The notes beneath the pieces are model-generated. The model ran no database searches. It saw only the letters and a program-made list of their open reading frames with translations, and had not been told where the DNA came from. Below are positions 7,636 to 16,476 of a DNA stretch of 64,000 nt, in pieces (position 1 is the first letter of the stretch; each line of letters starts with the position of its first letter). Both the position numbers and the translations under genes were made by a program. Source of the stretch: an uncultured Alistipes sp. (GTDB lineage: Bacteria; Bacteroidota; Bacteroidia; Bacteroidales; Rikenellaceae); assembly GCA_900539755.1 (NCBI GenBank), contig UQDC01000008.1:39893-103892 (forward strand), given 5' to 3'.

Positions 7636-8649
7636 ATGGGTAACAGAGTTATCATCATCGGCGGAGGTGTTGCTGGCATGCAGGCCGCCATTACGCTGGA
7701 CGAATTGGGGCTGCAACCCGTCCTGATCGAAAAAGAGGCTACCCTCGGAGGCAAGCTCAACAAATGGGATCGCCTTTTTCCAACCATGACTCCTGCCTCT
7801 GAGGTACTGACAGAGTTGACTGAAAAACTTCGGGCTACCAAAACCGAAGTCCACACTTCGACAGCTGTGGGCAGTATCGACGAAGAGGGGAATGGAGTCA
7901 CCCTTGCTGATGGCAAAAAGATCGCCGGCGATGCGGTCATTGTCGCTTCGGGTTACGATATCTTCCCTGCCGAGATTAAAGAGGAGTATGGCTACCGTAT
8001 TTATGACAATGTTTTCACGACTGTCGATATCGAACGAATGTTCAAAGAAGGGGGAATCCGGACAGCCGAAAACCGTACACCTAAAACAATTGCCTTTCTG
8101 CACTGCGTCGGATCGCGCGATGAAAAGGTAGGACAGCGGCACTGTTCACGCGTATGCTGCATCACCGGTGTCAAACAGGCTATTGAGGTTCGGCAAGCAC
8201 TGCCGCAAACGGAGGTCTATAGCTTTTACATGGACATGCGTATGTTCGGACCGGGATACGAAGAGCTCTATAAGGAGGCTCAGCAAAAGTATGGCATCCA
8301 TTTCGTTCGTGGCCGAATCAGTGAAGCGGCACCGACCATTGACAACCGCATTCAGATCAAAGCGGAAGATACATTGATCGGACGTCCATTGAAGATGACC
8401 GTGGATATGTTGGTATTGATCGTAGGCATGAAACCGGGAGCCAGCAACATGCCATTGAGCCGCAACCGCCACATCGCTTTATACCCGAGTGGATTCATCA
8501 AACCGGCTAATTCGTTTACAGGCAATGTTTCATCGAGCTGCAACCGCATTTGTTACGCCGGCACGGTAACGGCCCCGAAAAACATCGGAGAGTCAATCAA
8601 CGAAGGGATAGCTGCCGCACACCAAGTGGCTGCCCAATTAAAAGCCTAA
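7636..8649 (+). CDS. HdrA-like FAD protein (short form)
   Basis: 337 aa; the ATG at 7636 begins right at the Rossmann strand (MGNRVIIIGGGVAGMQAA), while an upstream TTG at 7621 adds nothing. FAD-binding motif GGGVAG at 9-14 and the NAD/FAD-type VIVASGYDIFP follow. Cys157, 170, 174 and 175 (CVGSRDEKVGQRHC, SRVCC) reproduce the C-x12-C-x3-CC cluster site typical of HdrA. It lacks the N-terminal and C-terminal ferredoxin domains of full-length methanogen HdrA (about 650 aa), and so is closer in size to QmoA. Predicted electron-distributing flavin subunit. The stop codon is 3 nt from the next ATG. Confidence 0.87.
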   Translation: MGNRVIIIGGGVAGMQAAITLDELGLQPVLIEKEATLGGKLNKWDRLFPTMTPASEVLTELTEKLRATKTEVHTSTAVGSIDEEGNGVTLADGKKIAGDAVIVASGYDIFPAEIKEEYGYRIYDNVFTTVDIERMFKEGGIRTAENRTPKTIAFLHCVGSRDEKVGQRHCSRVCCITGVKQAIEVRQALPQTEVYSFYMDMRMFGPGYEELYKEAQQKYGIHFVRGRISEAAPTIDNRIQIKAEDTLIGRPLKMTVDMLVLIVGMKPGASNMPLSRNRHIALYPSGFIKPANSFTGNVSSSCNRICYAGTVTAPKNIGESINEGIAAAHQVAAQLKA

Positions 8650-8652
8650 GCG

Positions 8653-8997
8653 ATGAATTTCGGATTTACGATCAATCAACCCCGTTCGATCAATCTCGAT
8701 CGGAACGATTTGAGCATCTCGCGCAAATTACTCGAGGAGCTGCCAGAACTGGAGACCTGCATCGCTTGTGGCAACTGTACCGCCACCTGCACGGCAGGTA
8801 ATCTGACATCGTTCAATCTTCGCAAGGTACAAGCCCTCGTACGACGTGGAGAATATGATGGAGCGGAAGAGGAGCTTGCCAAATGTATGCTCTGCGGCAA
8901 ATGTCGGTTAATCTGTCCGCGAGGCATCAACACTCGGCAAGTTGTCCTGACAATTAAAAGGCTTCTTACCGCCGAAACTGCAAAACAGCTCGGCTAA
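8653..8997 (+). CDS. Small HdrC-like dicluster ferredoxin
   Basis: 114 aa, with two [4Fe-4S] motifs: Cys36-39-42-46 (CIACGNCTATC, no following Pro) and Cys78-81-84-88 (CMLCGKCRLICP). This is the size and layout of classical HdrC. It starts 3 nt after the HdrA-like gene, so the two are translationally linked. Having two HdrC-type subunits in one locus suggests one serves the soluble HdrB-like partner and one serves the membrane protein downstream; that division is inference. Confidence 0.87.
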   Translation: MNFGFTINQPRSINLDRNDLSISRKLLEELPELETCIACGNCTATCTAGNLTSFNLRKVQALVRRGEYDGAEEELAKCMLCGKCRLICPRGINTRQVVLTIKRLLTAETAKQLG

Positions 8998-9312
8998 ATA
9001 CAACAAATCTGTTTCAAAGCGGATTAAGATCAAGACGAACATCATCAAAAGCAAGCTTTTTGTGATGACGACCAAAAGAACTTTGATCCGTTGAAATAAA
9101 TAAGGGACGCCATCTTTTCTGCAAGATTACGATCCCAGCAAGATTGAATAGGCGCTTGACCAAGGCTACTTGTGCAACCTCCAGCTCAACATGATCATGT
9201 TCAGTACTACGGTTGCACTTTCACCCAATCCAGCCCAAGCAAGTATAACAAAATTCCTATTCTATCGAACAGCAGACAAGAACAGCACCTTGAAGTGCAA
9301 ATTTTGTAACGC
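8998..9312. other. 315-bp gap inside the Hdr-like module, with long imperfect hairpin
   Basis: No gene is supported. From about 9018 to 9094 the sequence can fold: CGGAT...GATCAAG near 9019 against CTTTGATCCG near 9085, enclosing ATCATCAAAAGC / GCTTTTTGTGATGA around 9042-9066. There is no T-run after it. It may attenuate or stabilise the transcript between the soluble genes and the membrane gene. Confidence 0.3.
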
Positions 9313-11178
9313 ATGGAACATTTCAGACTATTCGTCTTACCGTTTTGGGTTGGAGCCGGTTTTTTGCTGGTTGTCCTGCTCTACAAATACATCTCCTGGT
9401 TCGTCAAATTACCTGCTGACGATCGCCGCAAATTTTGGCGGTCGCTCCCTACACGGGCAACCTGGAAATCTATCGTTGAGGTGGTACGGGAATCTTTACT
9501 CCACTGCAAAATCTGGAAACGGAACAAACTGTTGGGGTATATGCACACCAGTTTTGCTTTGGGGTGGTTCCTACTGATTCTAACCGGCTGGATCGAAACG
9601 TTGGTCTATTTCAAAGGACACAATGTTCCTCTCTATGTAGACATCTTCTTCTCGTACTACGTCCATCCGATTTTCGAACATAAATTCAATTTTTCGTTAA
9701 TCAAAGATGCCCTGTTGCTGTTCATTCTGATCGGCGTGGCACTCGCCCTGTTCAAACGGATCCGGTCGAAGGCCATGGGCATGAAACGAACAACCAAACA
9801 TTTTTTGGGTGATCGTATCGCATTAACAGCTCTGTGGTTCATCTTTCCTGCCCGCCTTTTGGCTGAAAGTTTTACCAGTGCATCGCTCTGGCGTTTCGGT
9901 GGAATCGGTTGGGCTCTCGGAGACCAAGTGCACATTATACCTCCCGGCATCGGCGGCGGTAGCTTCCTGACCAATTCTACCGGTGAACTGTTGGCGAATA
10001 TTCTGCCCGATCCGATACTAATTCACGGTGAGCTTCCCATGTGGTGGTTCTACTCGATCTCATTAGGGGTCTTTTTCTTTGCACTCCCCTTCTCTCGCTA
10101 CATGCACATCTTTACCGAGATTCCGCTGATCTTCCTGCGTAACGCAGGGTTGCACAGCACCCTGGCACAAAAGAGCTATGACCATTTCCAAATCGAGGCC
10201 TGCTCCCGCTGCGGAATCTGTATCGACCCCTGTCAGCTTCAGAGCGCCGCAGGCATCAACAATGTACAGTCGGTCTATTTTCTTCGGGACCGCCGTTACG
10301 GTCACCTGACCGATGCCGTAGCAGACAACTGCCTGCTGTGTGGACGTTGTGTAGTTGCCTGCCCTGTCGGAATCGAACTGGGGACATTACGGTTGAATAG
10401 CCGCGCCAAAAATGCAGTTCCCTGCACGCCCAATCGCTATAATTACATCAAAGGCATTGATCGTTCACAAGGCGCGGGCAGAGTTGGATATTTTGCAGGC
10501 TGCATGACTTTGCTTACCCCCAAAATTCTGCGGTCTATGGACCAAATTTTCCAGGCTGCAGGAGAACAGGTATGGTGGGCCGATAAAGATGGCGGAGTCT
10601 GCTGCGGACGTCCGTTGAAACTATCGGGCGAAATCGAGGCTGCTCGTCGAATGATGGATTATAACATCGAGCTGTTCCGGAAACACAATATCCGCACCTT
10701 GGTCACCTCCTGCCCAATCTGTTTAAGAGTGTTCCGTGAAGATTACCATCTCGAAGGCATTGAGGTATTGCATCATTCGGAATACATAGAGCGGCTCATC
10801 TCAACTGGCAAATTGCAATTACATCCGAGCAAAGAGGTGTTTACCTACCATGATCCCTGTGAACTGGGACGAGGCAGTGGAATCTACGAAGCTCCACGTC
10901 AAGTGATTGAAGCGATCGGAGAATTGCGGGAAGTGGCTGAAAACCGAGAGCACGCACTTTGTTGCGGATCGAGTCTCGGCAACACTGCAATTAGCGATGA
11001 AGGGCAACTACGTATTGCCGAAAGTGTGGCAGATACCTTTGCCGCTACCGATGCCAACTCGGTAGTTACAGCATGTCCGCTCTGTAAAAAAGCGATTGCC
11101 CGCGGCAACAAACTACCGGTATATGATTTGGCAGAGGTAGTTGCCGGAGCATTACAACCCAATTCTCAAGCCTCTTAA
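9313..11178 (+). CDS. Membrane fusion: cytochrome-b-like + dicluster ferredoxin + two CCG domains (HdrED/DsrMK-like)
   Basis: 621 aa. Residues 1-280 contain about five to six hydrophobic segments with candidate haem ligands His78 and His264, resembling the NarI/HdrE/DsrM membrane module that exchanges electrons with menaquinone. Then come two [4Fe-4S] sites, Cys297-300-303-307 and Cys340-343-346-350. Two complete CCG motifs follow: Cys397, Cys430-431, Cys467/470, and Cys516, Cys550-551, Cys588/591. The order equals HdrE fused to HdrD, or DsrM fused to DsrK. Predicted quinone-coupled partner of the four soluble subunits upstream. Haem ligation and direction of electron flow are inference. Confidence 0.85.
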   Translation: MEHFRLFVLPFWVGAGFLLVVLLYKYISWFVKLPADDRRKFWRSLPTRATWKSIVEVVRESLLHCKIWKRNKLLGYMHTSFALGWFLLILTGWIETLVYFKGHNVPLYVDIFFSYYVHPIFEHKFNFSLIKDALLLFILIGVALALFKRIRSKAMGMKRTTKHFLGDRIALTALWFIFPARLLAESFTSASLWRFGGIGWALGDQVHIIPPGIGGGSFLTNSTGELLANILPDPILIHGELPMWWFYSISLGVFFFALPFSRYMHIFTEIPLIFLRNAGLHSTLAQKSYDHFQIEACSRCGICIDPCQLQSAAGINNVQSVYFLRDRRYGHLTDAVADNCLLCGRCVVACPVGIELGTLRLNSRAKNAVPCTPNRYNYIKGIDRSQGAGRVGYFAGCMTLLTPKILRSMDQIFQAAGEQVWWADKDGGVCCGRPLKLSGEIEAARRMMDYNIELFRKHNIRTLVTSCPICLRVFREDYHLEGIEVLHHSEYIERLISTGKLQLHPSKEVFTYHDPCELGRGSGIYEAPRQVIEAIGELREVAENREHALCCGSSLGNTAISDEGQLRIAESVADTFAATDANSVVTACPLCKKAIARGNKLPVYDLAEVVAGALQPNSQAS

Positions 11179-11205
11179 AAGAACGACTACAATTATTTCA
11201 TAATA

Positions 11206-11243
11206 GAGTCTGCCTGTAATTCATGGGCAGGCTCTTCTTTTTT
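11206..11243 (+). terminator. Intrinsic terminator of the Hdr-like module
   Basis: GAGTCTGCCT (11206-11215) pairs with GGGCAGGCTC (11225-11234) with two G-U pairs, 9-nt loop, followed by TTCTTTTTTT. It lies 28 nt after the membrane-fusion stop codon. Confidence 0.8.
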
Positions 11244-11507
11244 GTATTGCATCGTCAACGTCAAAGCAAATCGCAGCTATCAACCTTTCAACACACTACA
11301 CACAATCAACCACTTATCAACGTTTACAAAGCGAAGATTACTCTTTCTGCATCAAAATACCAATCAAACAGAGTATTCCTTTCAGCACATCAAAAAGGAG
11401 AAGAGCACAAAAATCCAACCGTCTTTGTCAACGGCTAAAACAGAATCAGTTACCCCACTCAAGTACGGCTAACTAACAGGATCATTCAAAAATTCCGAAA
11501 TAAAAAA

Positions 11508-11538
11508 TTTGGATTCCGATGTTTTTACATTATCTTTG
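11508..11538 (+). promoter_or_regulatory. Promoter of tRNA-fMet
   Basis: TTTGG at 11508-11512 and TATCTTTG at 11531-11538, with 19 nt between TTG and the -7 box. This is the best match in the window to the Bacteroidota sigma consensus. The start site would fall just before the tRNA 5' end. Confidence 0.8.
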
Positions 11539-11547
11539 CACTCACAT

Positions 11548-11620
11548 CGCGGGGTGGAGCAGTTGGCAGCTCGTTGGGCTCATAACCCAAAGGTCACAGG
11601 TTCGAGTCCTGTCCCCGCTA
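11548..11620 (+). tRNA. Initiator tRNA-fMet (CAT)
   Basis: 73 nt cloverleaf with anticodon CAT at 11581-11583. Arms: acceptor CGCGGGG/CCCCGCT with a C1-T72 mismatch, D stem GAGC/GCTC, anticodon stem TTGGG/CCCAA, T arm ACAGG-TTCGAGT-CCTGT. The unpaired 1-72 position, purine 11-pyrimidine 24 pair, and three G-C pairs at the base of the anticodon stem are the marks of an initiator rather than an elongator tRNA. CCA is not encoded. Confidence 0.95.
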
Positions 11621-11623
11621 CTA

Positions 11624-11654
11624 AAAAAGGCAACTCTTTCGAGTTGCCTTTTTT
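11624..11654 (+). terminator. Intrinsic terminator after tRNA-fMet
   Basis: GGCAACTC-TTTC-GAGTTGCC (11629-11648) flanked by an A-run before and TTTTTT after. It is 8 nt after the tRNA end. Confidence 0.93.
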
Positions 11655-11698
11655 CTTATTAGGACTTTCCCTTCTTCAGAGATAACGCACATTCTACA

Positions 11699-13459
11699 CT
11701 ATCTTTTCCCAAAAGCAATCTCATCCCCAATTCGATTATACCCCTTTTCATTGGGATGCAACCCATCGAGGAAGAGCGATTCATTGATCTTTCCATTCGT
11801 TTTCAGCAAACGTACTCCAGGATTCCGGAAAATTGCTCCACCTGCAACAACCTGAGGTTCCAACAAAGCATTGATCCGAGCGATCCGCTCTTCGAACCCC
11901 CGACGAGGTAACAATCCAATTACTTCAATCTGTGCATTGGGCTGCCGCAGTTTCACCACAGCTGCCAGATTCACGATTCCTCGCACAATATCCTCATCGG
12001 TATCGAAGCCTATATTATTCGTGCCGATCATAATCACCACTCGGTCGGCATCATAACCATCCAACTCTCCGTGAGTAACCCGCCAAAGGACATTCTCAAT
12101 CCGGTCATATCCACATCCGAGATTACGAAAACCAGCCACAGCCATTGTTTTGGACCAATTTTCACCACCGTACTTCACAAAACGTTCATCTGATCCGCCC
12201 CAATAGTGAACAATCGAATTGCCCAGCACCACACATTTCGGGGCTTCAGCTCGATTCTGAGCCATAAAACCCTCGTGCCGTTCACGCCACTCATAATAGG
12301 GGGCTTCACGCCGCTGGCGTATCGGATAGCAGGTTGCACAATCTCCGGCCGGCATTTTGAGTATCTCTCTCACTTTCTTTTCACAAACCACCGCTTGCTG
12401 CACCATACCATAATCGGATGGATGGATGCCATCTACCAATGCATCCTGAGGCAAATCTATCTCATCACAAGAGAGATAATAAAGATCTTTCACCCCTTCA
12501 GCGCACAACTGTTCGTAGCAACGTTTCAAAAGATCATTTTTATGTCGAGCCGCGCTATCTCCTTCATCCTGGTAAGCCTCGGCATGCTCAACCAAAAGAA
12601 TCGGAGCATAATGATGGCATCTAAGCAATGCGACACCCTTGCGATAAAGATCGACTACAACAGAATCGGGATGAAGTGCCAGGTTTGGCAAGCAATCAAC
12701 GATATATAAGCAGGCATCAATGGTTCCGAGTTCTGCTACAATAACCGAATCCATCTTTCCGCTCCCCGAAAAGCCGAAATTCAATAAAGGCATATCCAGT
12801 TTACGAGCCATAATGGTAGACCATGCCATACCTGGACGCGAAGCACATGCGCCCTGCATGATCGAGGTACCGTATGCGACAATAGGTTTTTCAGAGCGCA
12901 AAGGCAAAAACTCAAATTGCGACATCTCCTTCACCCCAATTTCCAAAAACGTCACCTCGTTATAAAGAGGCAGATAGAGCTGAAACTCATATCCCACTTT
13001 AGCATAATGTGCATTACCATGGGGATAAAACAGATAACAAAGGGTATCACTGTCGGCTGTTTTGGCTTGGCGGTTCATATGTATCTCTTGTCCATGACGG
13101 CCGTAAGCATACAGGTCTAACCCGGAAACACCCGTTACAGGCATATGATACATACTCAGACTCTTATCTTTAACGACATAACGGACCCAAATGGAATCGG
13201 CATTGGTGCGGAACGGAATAGACAAACCGGCTGAGCAGCTCGCCAATTTCCAAAATACCGGCGTAACTTTTGGCTGCATACGATCCGGCAGGCGGTGATA
13301 ATTTCCCGAAAGCTCTTGCGGCCAAGCCTGCCCTTGCACAACGGGGAAACCTGCCTTTAAGGGGTCAAACCATCGAACAATTGAACCGTCGGCCGCTGTT
13401 TGAGCCATCGTCCCCAACGCCAACAACAATCCGACCGTACATAATACCATTTTTTTCAT
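11699..13459 (-). CDS. Secreted protein with two SGNH/GDSL hydrolase domains
   Basis: 586 aa from the ATG at 13459 (signal peptide MKKMVLCTVGLLLALGTMAQ); an ATG at 13486 is an alternative. The first third is a beta-rich domain containing the GxDLY motif (GLDLY), as in the N-terminal partner of the GDSL_3 lipases. Then SGNH domain 1: YGTSIMQG (block I Ser) and DGIHPSDYG (block V Asp-His). SGNH domain 2: LGNSIVHYWGG, MIGTNN and DGLHPNEKG. Both appear catalytically intact. Such enzymes remove acetyl or other acyl esters from glycans; the substrate is not visible. It has a promoter at 13656-13686 and is the outer edge of the glycan island. Confidence 0.88.
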   Translation of the reverse strand: MKKMVLCTVGLLLALGTMAQTAADGSIVRWFDPLKAGFPVVQGQAWPQELSGNYHRLPDRMQPKVTPVFWKLASCSAGLSIPFRTNADSIWVRYVVKDKSLSMYHMPVTGVSGLDLYAYGRHGQEIHMNRQAKTADSDTLCYLFYPHGNAHYAKVGYEFQLYLPLYNEVTFLEIGVKEMSQFEFLPLRSEKPIVAYGTSIMQGACASRPGMAWSTIMARKLDMPLLNFGFSGSGKMDSVIVAELGTIDACLYIVDCLPNLALHPDSVVVDLYRKGVALLRCHHYAPILLVEHAEAYQDEGDSAARHKNDLLKRCYEQLCAEGVKDLYYLSCDEIDLPQDALVDGIHPSDYGMVQQAVVCEKKVREILKMPAGDCATCYPIRQRREAPYYEWRERHEGFMAQNRAEAPKCVVLGNSIVHYWGGSDERFVKYGGENWSKTMAVAGFRNLGCGYDRIENVLWRVTHGELDGYDADRVVIMIGTNNIGFDTDEDIVRGIVNLAAVVKLRQPNAQIEVIGLLPRRGFEERIARINALLEPQVVAGGAIFRNPGVRLLKTNGKINESLFLDGLHPNEKGYNRIGDEIAFGKR

Positions 13460-13820
13460 GTGTCCTATCTGATTACAAATTTTCATTGAAGCATAAACAA
13501 AAATAGCTTAATCTCTCCTGATCTAATCTTTCTACAGACAGATAACGTATCTGCAGACCCAACGACCCATTCCACTCCTTTACAGACAGATTACACACCG
13601 CCTACTTTTCAGGAAATGACAACGAAGATGGGGAAGAGATCAAACCATACTTGAACAAAGATAATAAAACCAGACTCTCTCCTCAATTTACTTCGGATAA
13701 AATTGCCCCCATATTAACCGATTCTATTCAGATTCTTTTATATTCATTGTTCGAGTTTGACAAATTTTCCCAAAAAAAAGTCGTAAATTCGAAAGGTTTA
13801 AAATGACCTGTCATCACATC
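13460..13820. other. Divergent intergenic region
   Basis: 361 bp between the SGNH protein and GDPD. It contains the minus-strand promoter at 13656-13686. TAAATTCG (13784-13791), with TTTG at 13756-13759, is a weak promoter candidate for GDPD (24-nt spacing, one mismatch in the -7 box). No gene seen. Confidence 0.5.
13656..13686 (-). promoter_or_regulatory. Promoter for the double-SGNH gene
   Basis: On the minus strand TTG (13686-13684), 20-nt spacer, TATCTTTG (13663-13656): a full Bacteroidota-type match with a leader of about 190 nt. Confidence 0.6.
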
Positions 13821-14651
13821 ATGATACGTTCTGCACGCAATCTAACGTTACTATTTGCCGTCATAACTATTCTAGCGTTGTTCTCTTCAAGGAGTACTGC
13901 AATTGCAGCAACACCAAGCACCCAAATTAAAACGCAAGTTATCGCTCACCGTGGTTATTGGGACACTCCAGGTTCAGCTCAAAACTCACTCACTTCGCTT
14001 CGCAAAGCCGATTCAATCGGAGTTTATGGATCCGAATGCGACGTCTATTTGTGTCCAGACGGTGAATTAGTGGTACACCATGACGACCGGGTGACCGAGG
14101 GCGGAGATACGTTATATATTGAACGCACCCCCTCATCGATATTGAAACGGATCAAATTATCCAATGGTGAGACCATTCCGACATTTGATGCGTATCTGGA
14201 CGTTTTCAAATCGTGTCAAAAAACCAAATTGATCATCGAGCTGAAAGTATCCAAAAATGACAAGGTTCAAAGTGGGATACTGGCTGCCAAAATTTTAGCA
14301 AAGGTAAAAGAGGCAGGGTTAGAGAGCAGGGTTGAATACATCACATTCAATCTCGATGCCTTGCACAAACTGATCGAATTAAATCCTCAGGCCAAAACCG
14401 CTTATCTTTCCGGCAACATTGCTCCCGCCGAACTGAAACCTCAAGGTTGTACCGGAATCGACTACGACATCTCCACCATGAAAAGGAATGAAGTCTGGTT
14501 CGATGAGGCCCGTCAGGCAGGCTTGGAAATCAATGTGTGGACGGTCAATAATCCCGATGACATGCGGTACTTGATCGAAAAAGGCGTGAATTATATCACC
14601 ACAGACAAACCCGAACTTTTGCAAAGCATTCTGAAAGAATACGACAAATAA
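13821..14651 (+). CDS. Glycerophosphodiester phosphodiesterase, exported
   Basis: 276 aa from the ATG at 13821 (MIRSARN, hydrophobic signal to about residue 30); an ATG at 13803 is 6 codons upstream. The GDPD/PI-PLC-like barrel begins with VIAHRGYWDTPGSAQNS (catalytic His-Arg and the Glu/Asn position), then SECDVYLCPDGELVVHHDD (metal Glu and Asp, second catalytic His), and ends with NVWTVNNP and YITTDKP. Predicted periplasmic hydrolysis of glycerophosphodiesters from phospholipid turnover. It lies 31 nt before an SGNH gene, so an operon with the esterases is likely. Confidence 0.92.
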   Translation: MIRSARNLTLLFAVITILALFSSRSTAIAATPSTQIKTQVIAHRGYWDTPGSAQNSLTSLRKADSIGVYGSECDVYLCPDGELVVHHDDRVTEGGDTLYIERTPSSILKRIKLSNGETIPTFDAYLDVFKSCQKTKLIIELKVSKNDKVQSGILAAKILAKVKEAGLESRVEYITFNLDALHKLIELNPQAKTAYLSGNIAPAELKPQGCTGIDYDISTMKRNEVWFDEARQAGLEINVWTVNNPDDMRYLIEKGVNYITTDKPELLQSILKEYDK

Positions 14652-14682
14652 CCAGTAAAAACAGATTTATAACTACTCAACC

Positions 14683-15423
14683 ATGAACAGACTAATTAAA
14701 AATGTGTTAGCCGTCATTGTTGTCTCATTGATGTGCGTGCCTATCATCACAGCCGGCGGTAAAAAGATCTTGTATATCGGCGATTCGATTACTGACGGCA
14801 ACTGGGGCTGGAAAGGAGTTCCCACTCGCAGTACGACTGACACGAATCACGTCTATGGGCACAGCTATATGTATATCTGCACCGCCCATTACATGTCTGA
14901 ATATCCAGAAGAGAATTACCAATTCTTCAACCGGGGAACCAACGGTAACCAGCTTCCAGACCTCCAGGCCCGCTGGCAAAAGGATGTACTGGATATCAAT
15001 CCGGATGTTCTCTCGATTTTGGTCGGTATAAACGATCTGAATGTCGTACACGACAATGGAACGAGATTCTTAGATACAGCCAAATTTGAACGGCAATATC
15101 GGGACATTATTGAACGGTCTCTGAAACAGAATCCAAATCTGACTATCGTTTTGGGGGAACCGTTCCTCTTCCCTGTAGGCATTTGGAATTCCGATTATCC
15201 ACATTGGCGGGCTCAATGTGAACTGATGGCTTCCATTGTGCGCAAATTGTCTAAGGAGTATAATACCATCTTCCTGCCTTACCAATCCCTGTTTGACAGT
15301 TTGGCCGCAGATCCCAAAACCCCCTCTCTGAAATACTGGATGTGGGATGGCATCCATCCTACGGCAGCCGGGCACCAAAAGATGGCTGAAATGTGGATCA
15401 AAGCCGTAGGCGAAAAATTGTAA
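14683..15423 (+). CDS. Secreted SGNH/GDSL hydrolase, copy 1
   Basis: 246 aa with a signal peptide (MNRLIKNVLAVIVVSLMCVP). Block I is GDSITDG (nucleophile Ser), block III is GINDLN (oxyanion Asn), block V is DGIHPTAAGH (Asp-His). This is the compact GDSL esterase fold, as in carbohydrate acetylesterases. The next gene is a close paralogue with near-identical stretches (LPDLQARWQKDVLDINPD and IIERSLKQNPNLTIVLGEPF), so this is a local duplication. Substrate unknown; it lies beside GH97 and other glycan-cleaving enzymes. Confidence 0.92.
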   Translation: MNRLIKNVLAVIVVSLMCVPIITAGGKKILYIGDSITDGNWGWKGVPTRSTTDTNHVYGHSYMYICTAHYMSEYPEENYQFFNRGTNGNQLPDLQARWQKDVLDINPDVLSILVGINDLNVVHDNGTRFLDTAKFERQYRDIIERSLKQNPNLTIVLGEPFLFPVGIWNSDYPHWRAQCELMASIVRKLSKEYNTIFLPYQSLFDSLAADPKTPSLKYWMWDGIHPTAAGHQKMAEMWIKAVGEKL

Positions 15424-15647
15424 TCGCATAAAATCCGATTCGATTTTCGTGACTCATTTGTATTGGATTGAATAGAGGTTCAATATCAATGATCACTTAT
15501 ATAAATCGCACAATAAACTTAAAAAAACAGTCAACAGGGGTTTCATAATCATATTTGCAAGCCCGATTTGATTATTTCGAATCTAAACTCACAACTTATC
15601 CCTTCCTGACAAAACTAACCAAATCAATAACCTTAACATTAATCACC

Positions 15648-16397
15648 ATGAACAATTTACTCATAAAAAAGGTACTCATTTTTGCTGCGGCCTTATTAAT
15701 CAGTGCCCCTGCAATCATAGCCGGCGGTAAAAAAATCCTGTATATCGGAGACTCAATTACCGATGGTAACTGGGGCATGAATGGTAGTCCTACTCGCAGT
15801 CTCACGGACATGAACCACATTTACGGTCATGGCTACATGTATCTTTGCGCAGCCTACTATATGTCGACTTACCCGGAAGAGGAGTACCAATTTTTCAACC
15901 GTGGTATCGGCGGGCACAAACTCCCCGACCTTCAGGCACGTTGGCAAAAAGATGTGTTGGATATCAACCCCGACATTTTGTCTATTCTGGTCGGAGTCAA
16001 CGACCTGAACTACGTCTATAACCACGGAGAGGGCAAAAAAGAGCTAGATACCGTCAAATTCGAGCAGCAGTATCGTGACATTATCGAACGTTCCCTGAAA
16101 CAGAACCCCAATCTGACCATCGTTTTGGGCGAACCCTTTATCTATCCGGTAGGTATCTGGAACCAGGATTACAAACACTGGAGAACACAATGCGAAATCA
16201 TGGCATCAATCGTCCGCAAACTGGCCAAAGAGTACCATGCCATTTTCTTGCCCTACCAGCAACTGTTCGACGACTTGGCAAAAGATCCGAAAACTCCATA
16301 TCTGAAATATTGGATGTGGGATGGTATCCACCCTACGGCTGCCGGACACAAAAAAATGGCCGATATGTGGATCAAAGCTGTAGGCGAAAAATTGTAA
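15648..16397 (+). CDS. Secreted SGNH/GDSL hydrolase, copy 2
   Basis: 249 aa from the ATG at 15648 (MNNLLIKKVLIFAAALLISAP, signal peptide); an upstream TTG frame is discarded. The same catalytic blocks as copy 1 are intact: GDSITDG, GVNDLN, DGIHPTAAGH. It differs mainly by the signal peptide and a 3-residue gain near YNHGEGKKELDTVK. It lies 224 bp after copy 1 and 79 bp before GH97. The strong sequence conservation suggests a recent duplication with both copies functional. Confidence 0.92.
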   Translation: MNNLLIKKVLIFAAALLISAPAIIAGGKKILYIGDSITDGNWGMNGSPTRSLTDMNHIYGHGYMYLCAAYYMSTYPEEEYQFFNRGIGGHKLPDLQARWQKDVLDINPDILSILVGVNDLNYVYNHGEGKKELDTVKFEQQYRDIIERSLKQNPNLTIVLGEPFIYPVGIWNQDYKHWRTQCEIMASIVRKLAKEYHAIFLPYQQLFDDLAKDPKTPYLKYWMWDGIHPTAAGHKKMADMWIKAVGEKL

Positions 16398-16476
16398 TTA
16401 GGACATCTCCAAACAAATTAAATCATTCTCTAACGTTTATCAACACGTTTCAACTCTTACCCAACCCGAATCAACC

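Larger units (their letters stand above)
11179..11547. other. Intergenic, terminator and tRNA promoter only
   Basis: Short overlapping frames here look random. The only supported elements are the terminator at 11206-11243 and the tRNA promoter at 11508-11538. Confidence 0.6.

Noticed and set aside
9170..9577. Frame overlapping the start of the membrane fusion protein
   Set aside because: Runs out of frame through conserved membrane-domain codons; a shadow of the real gene.
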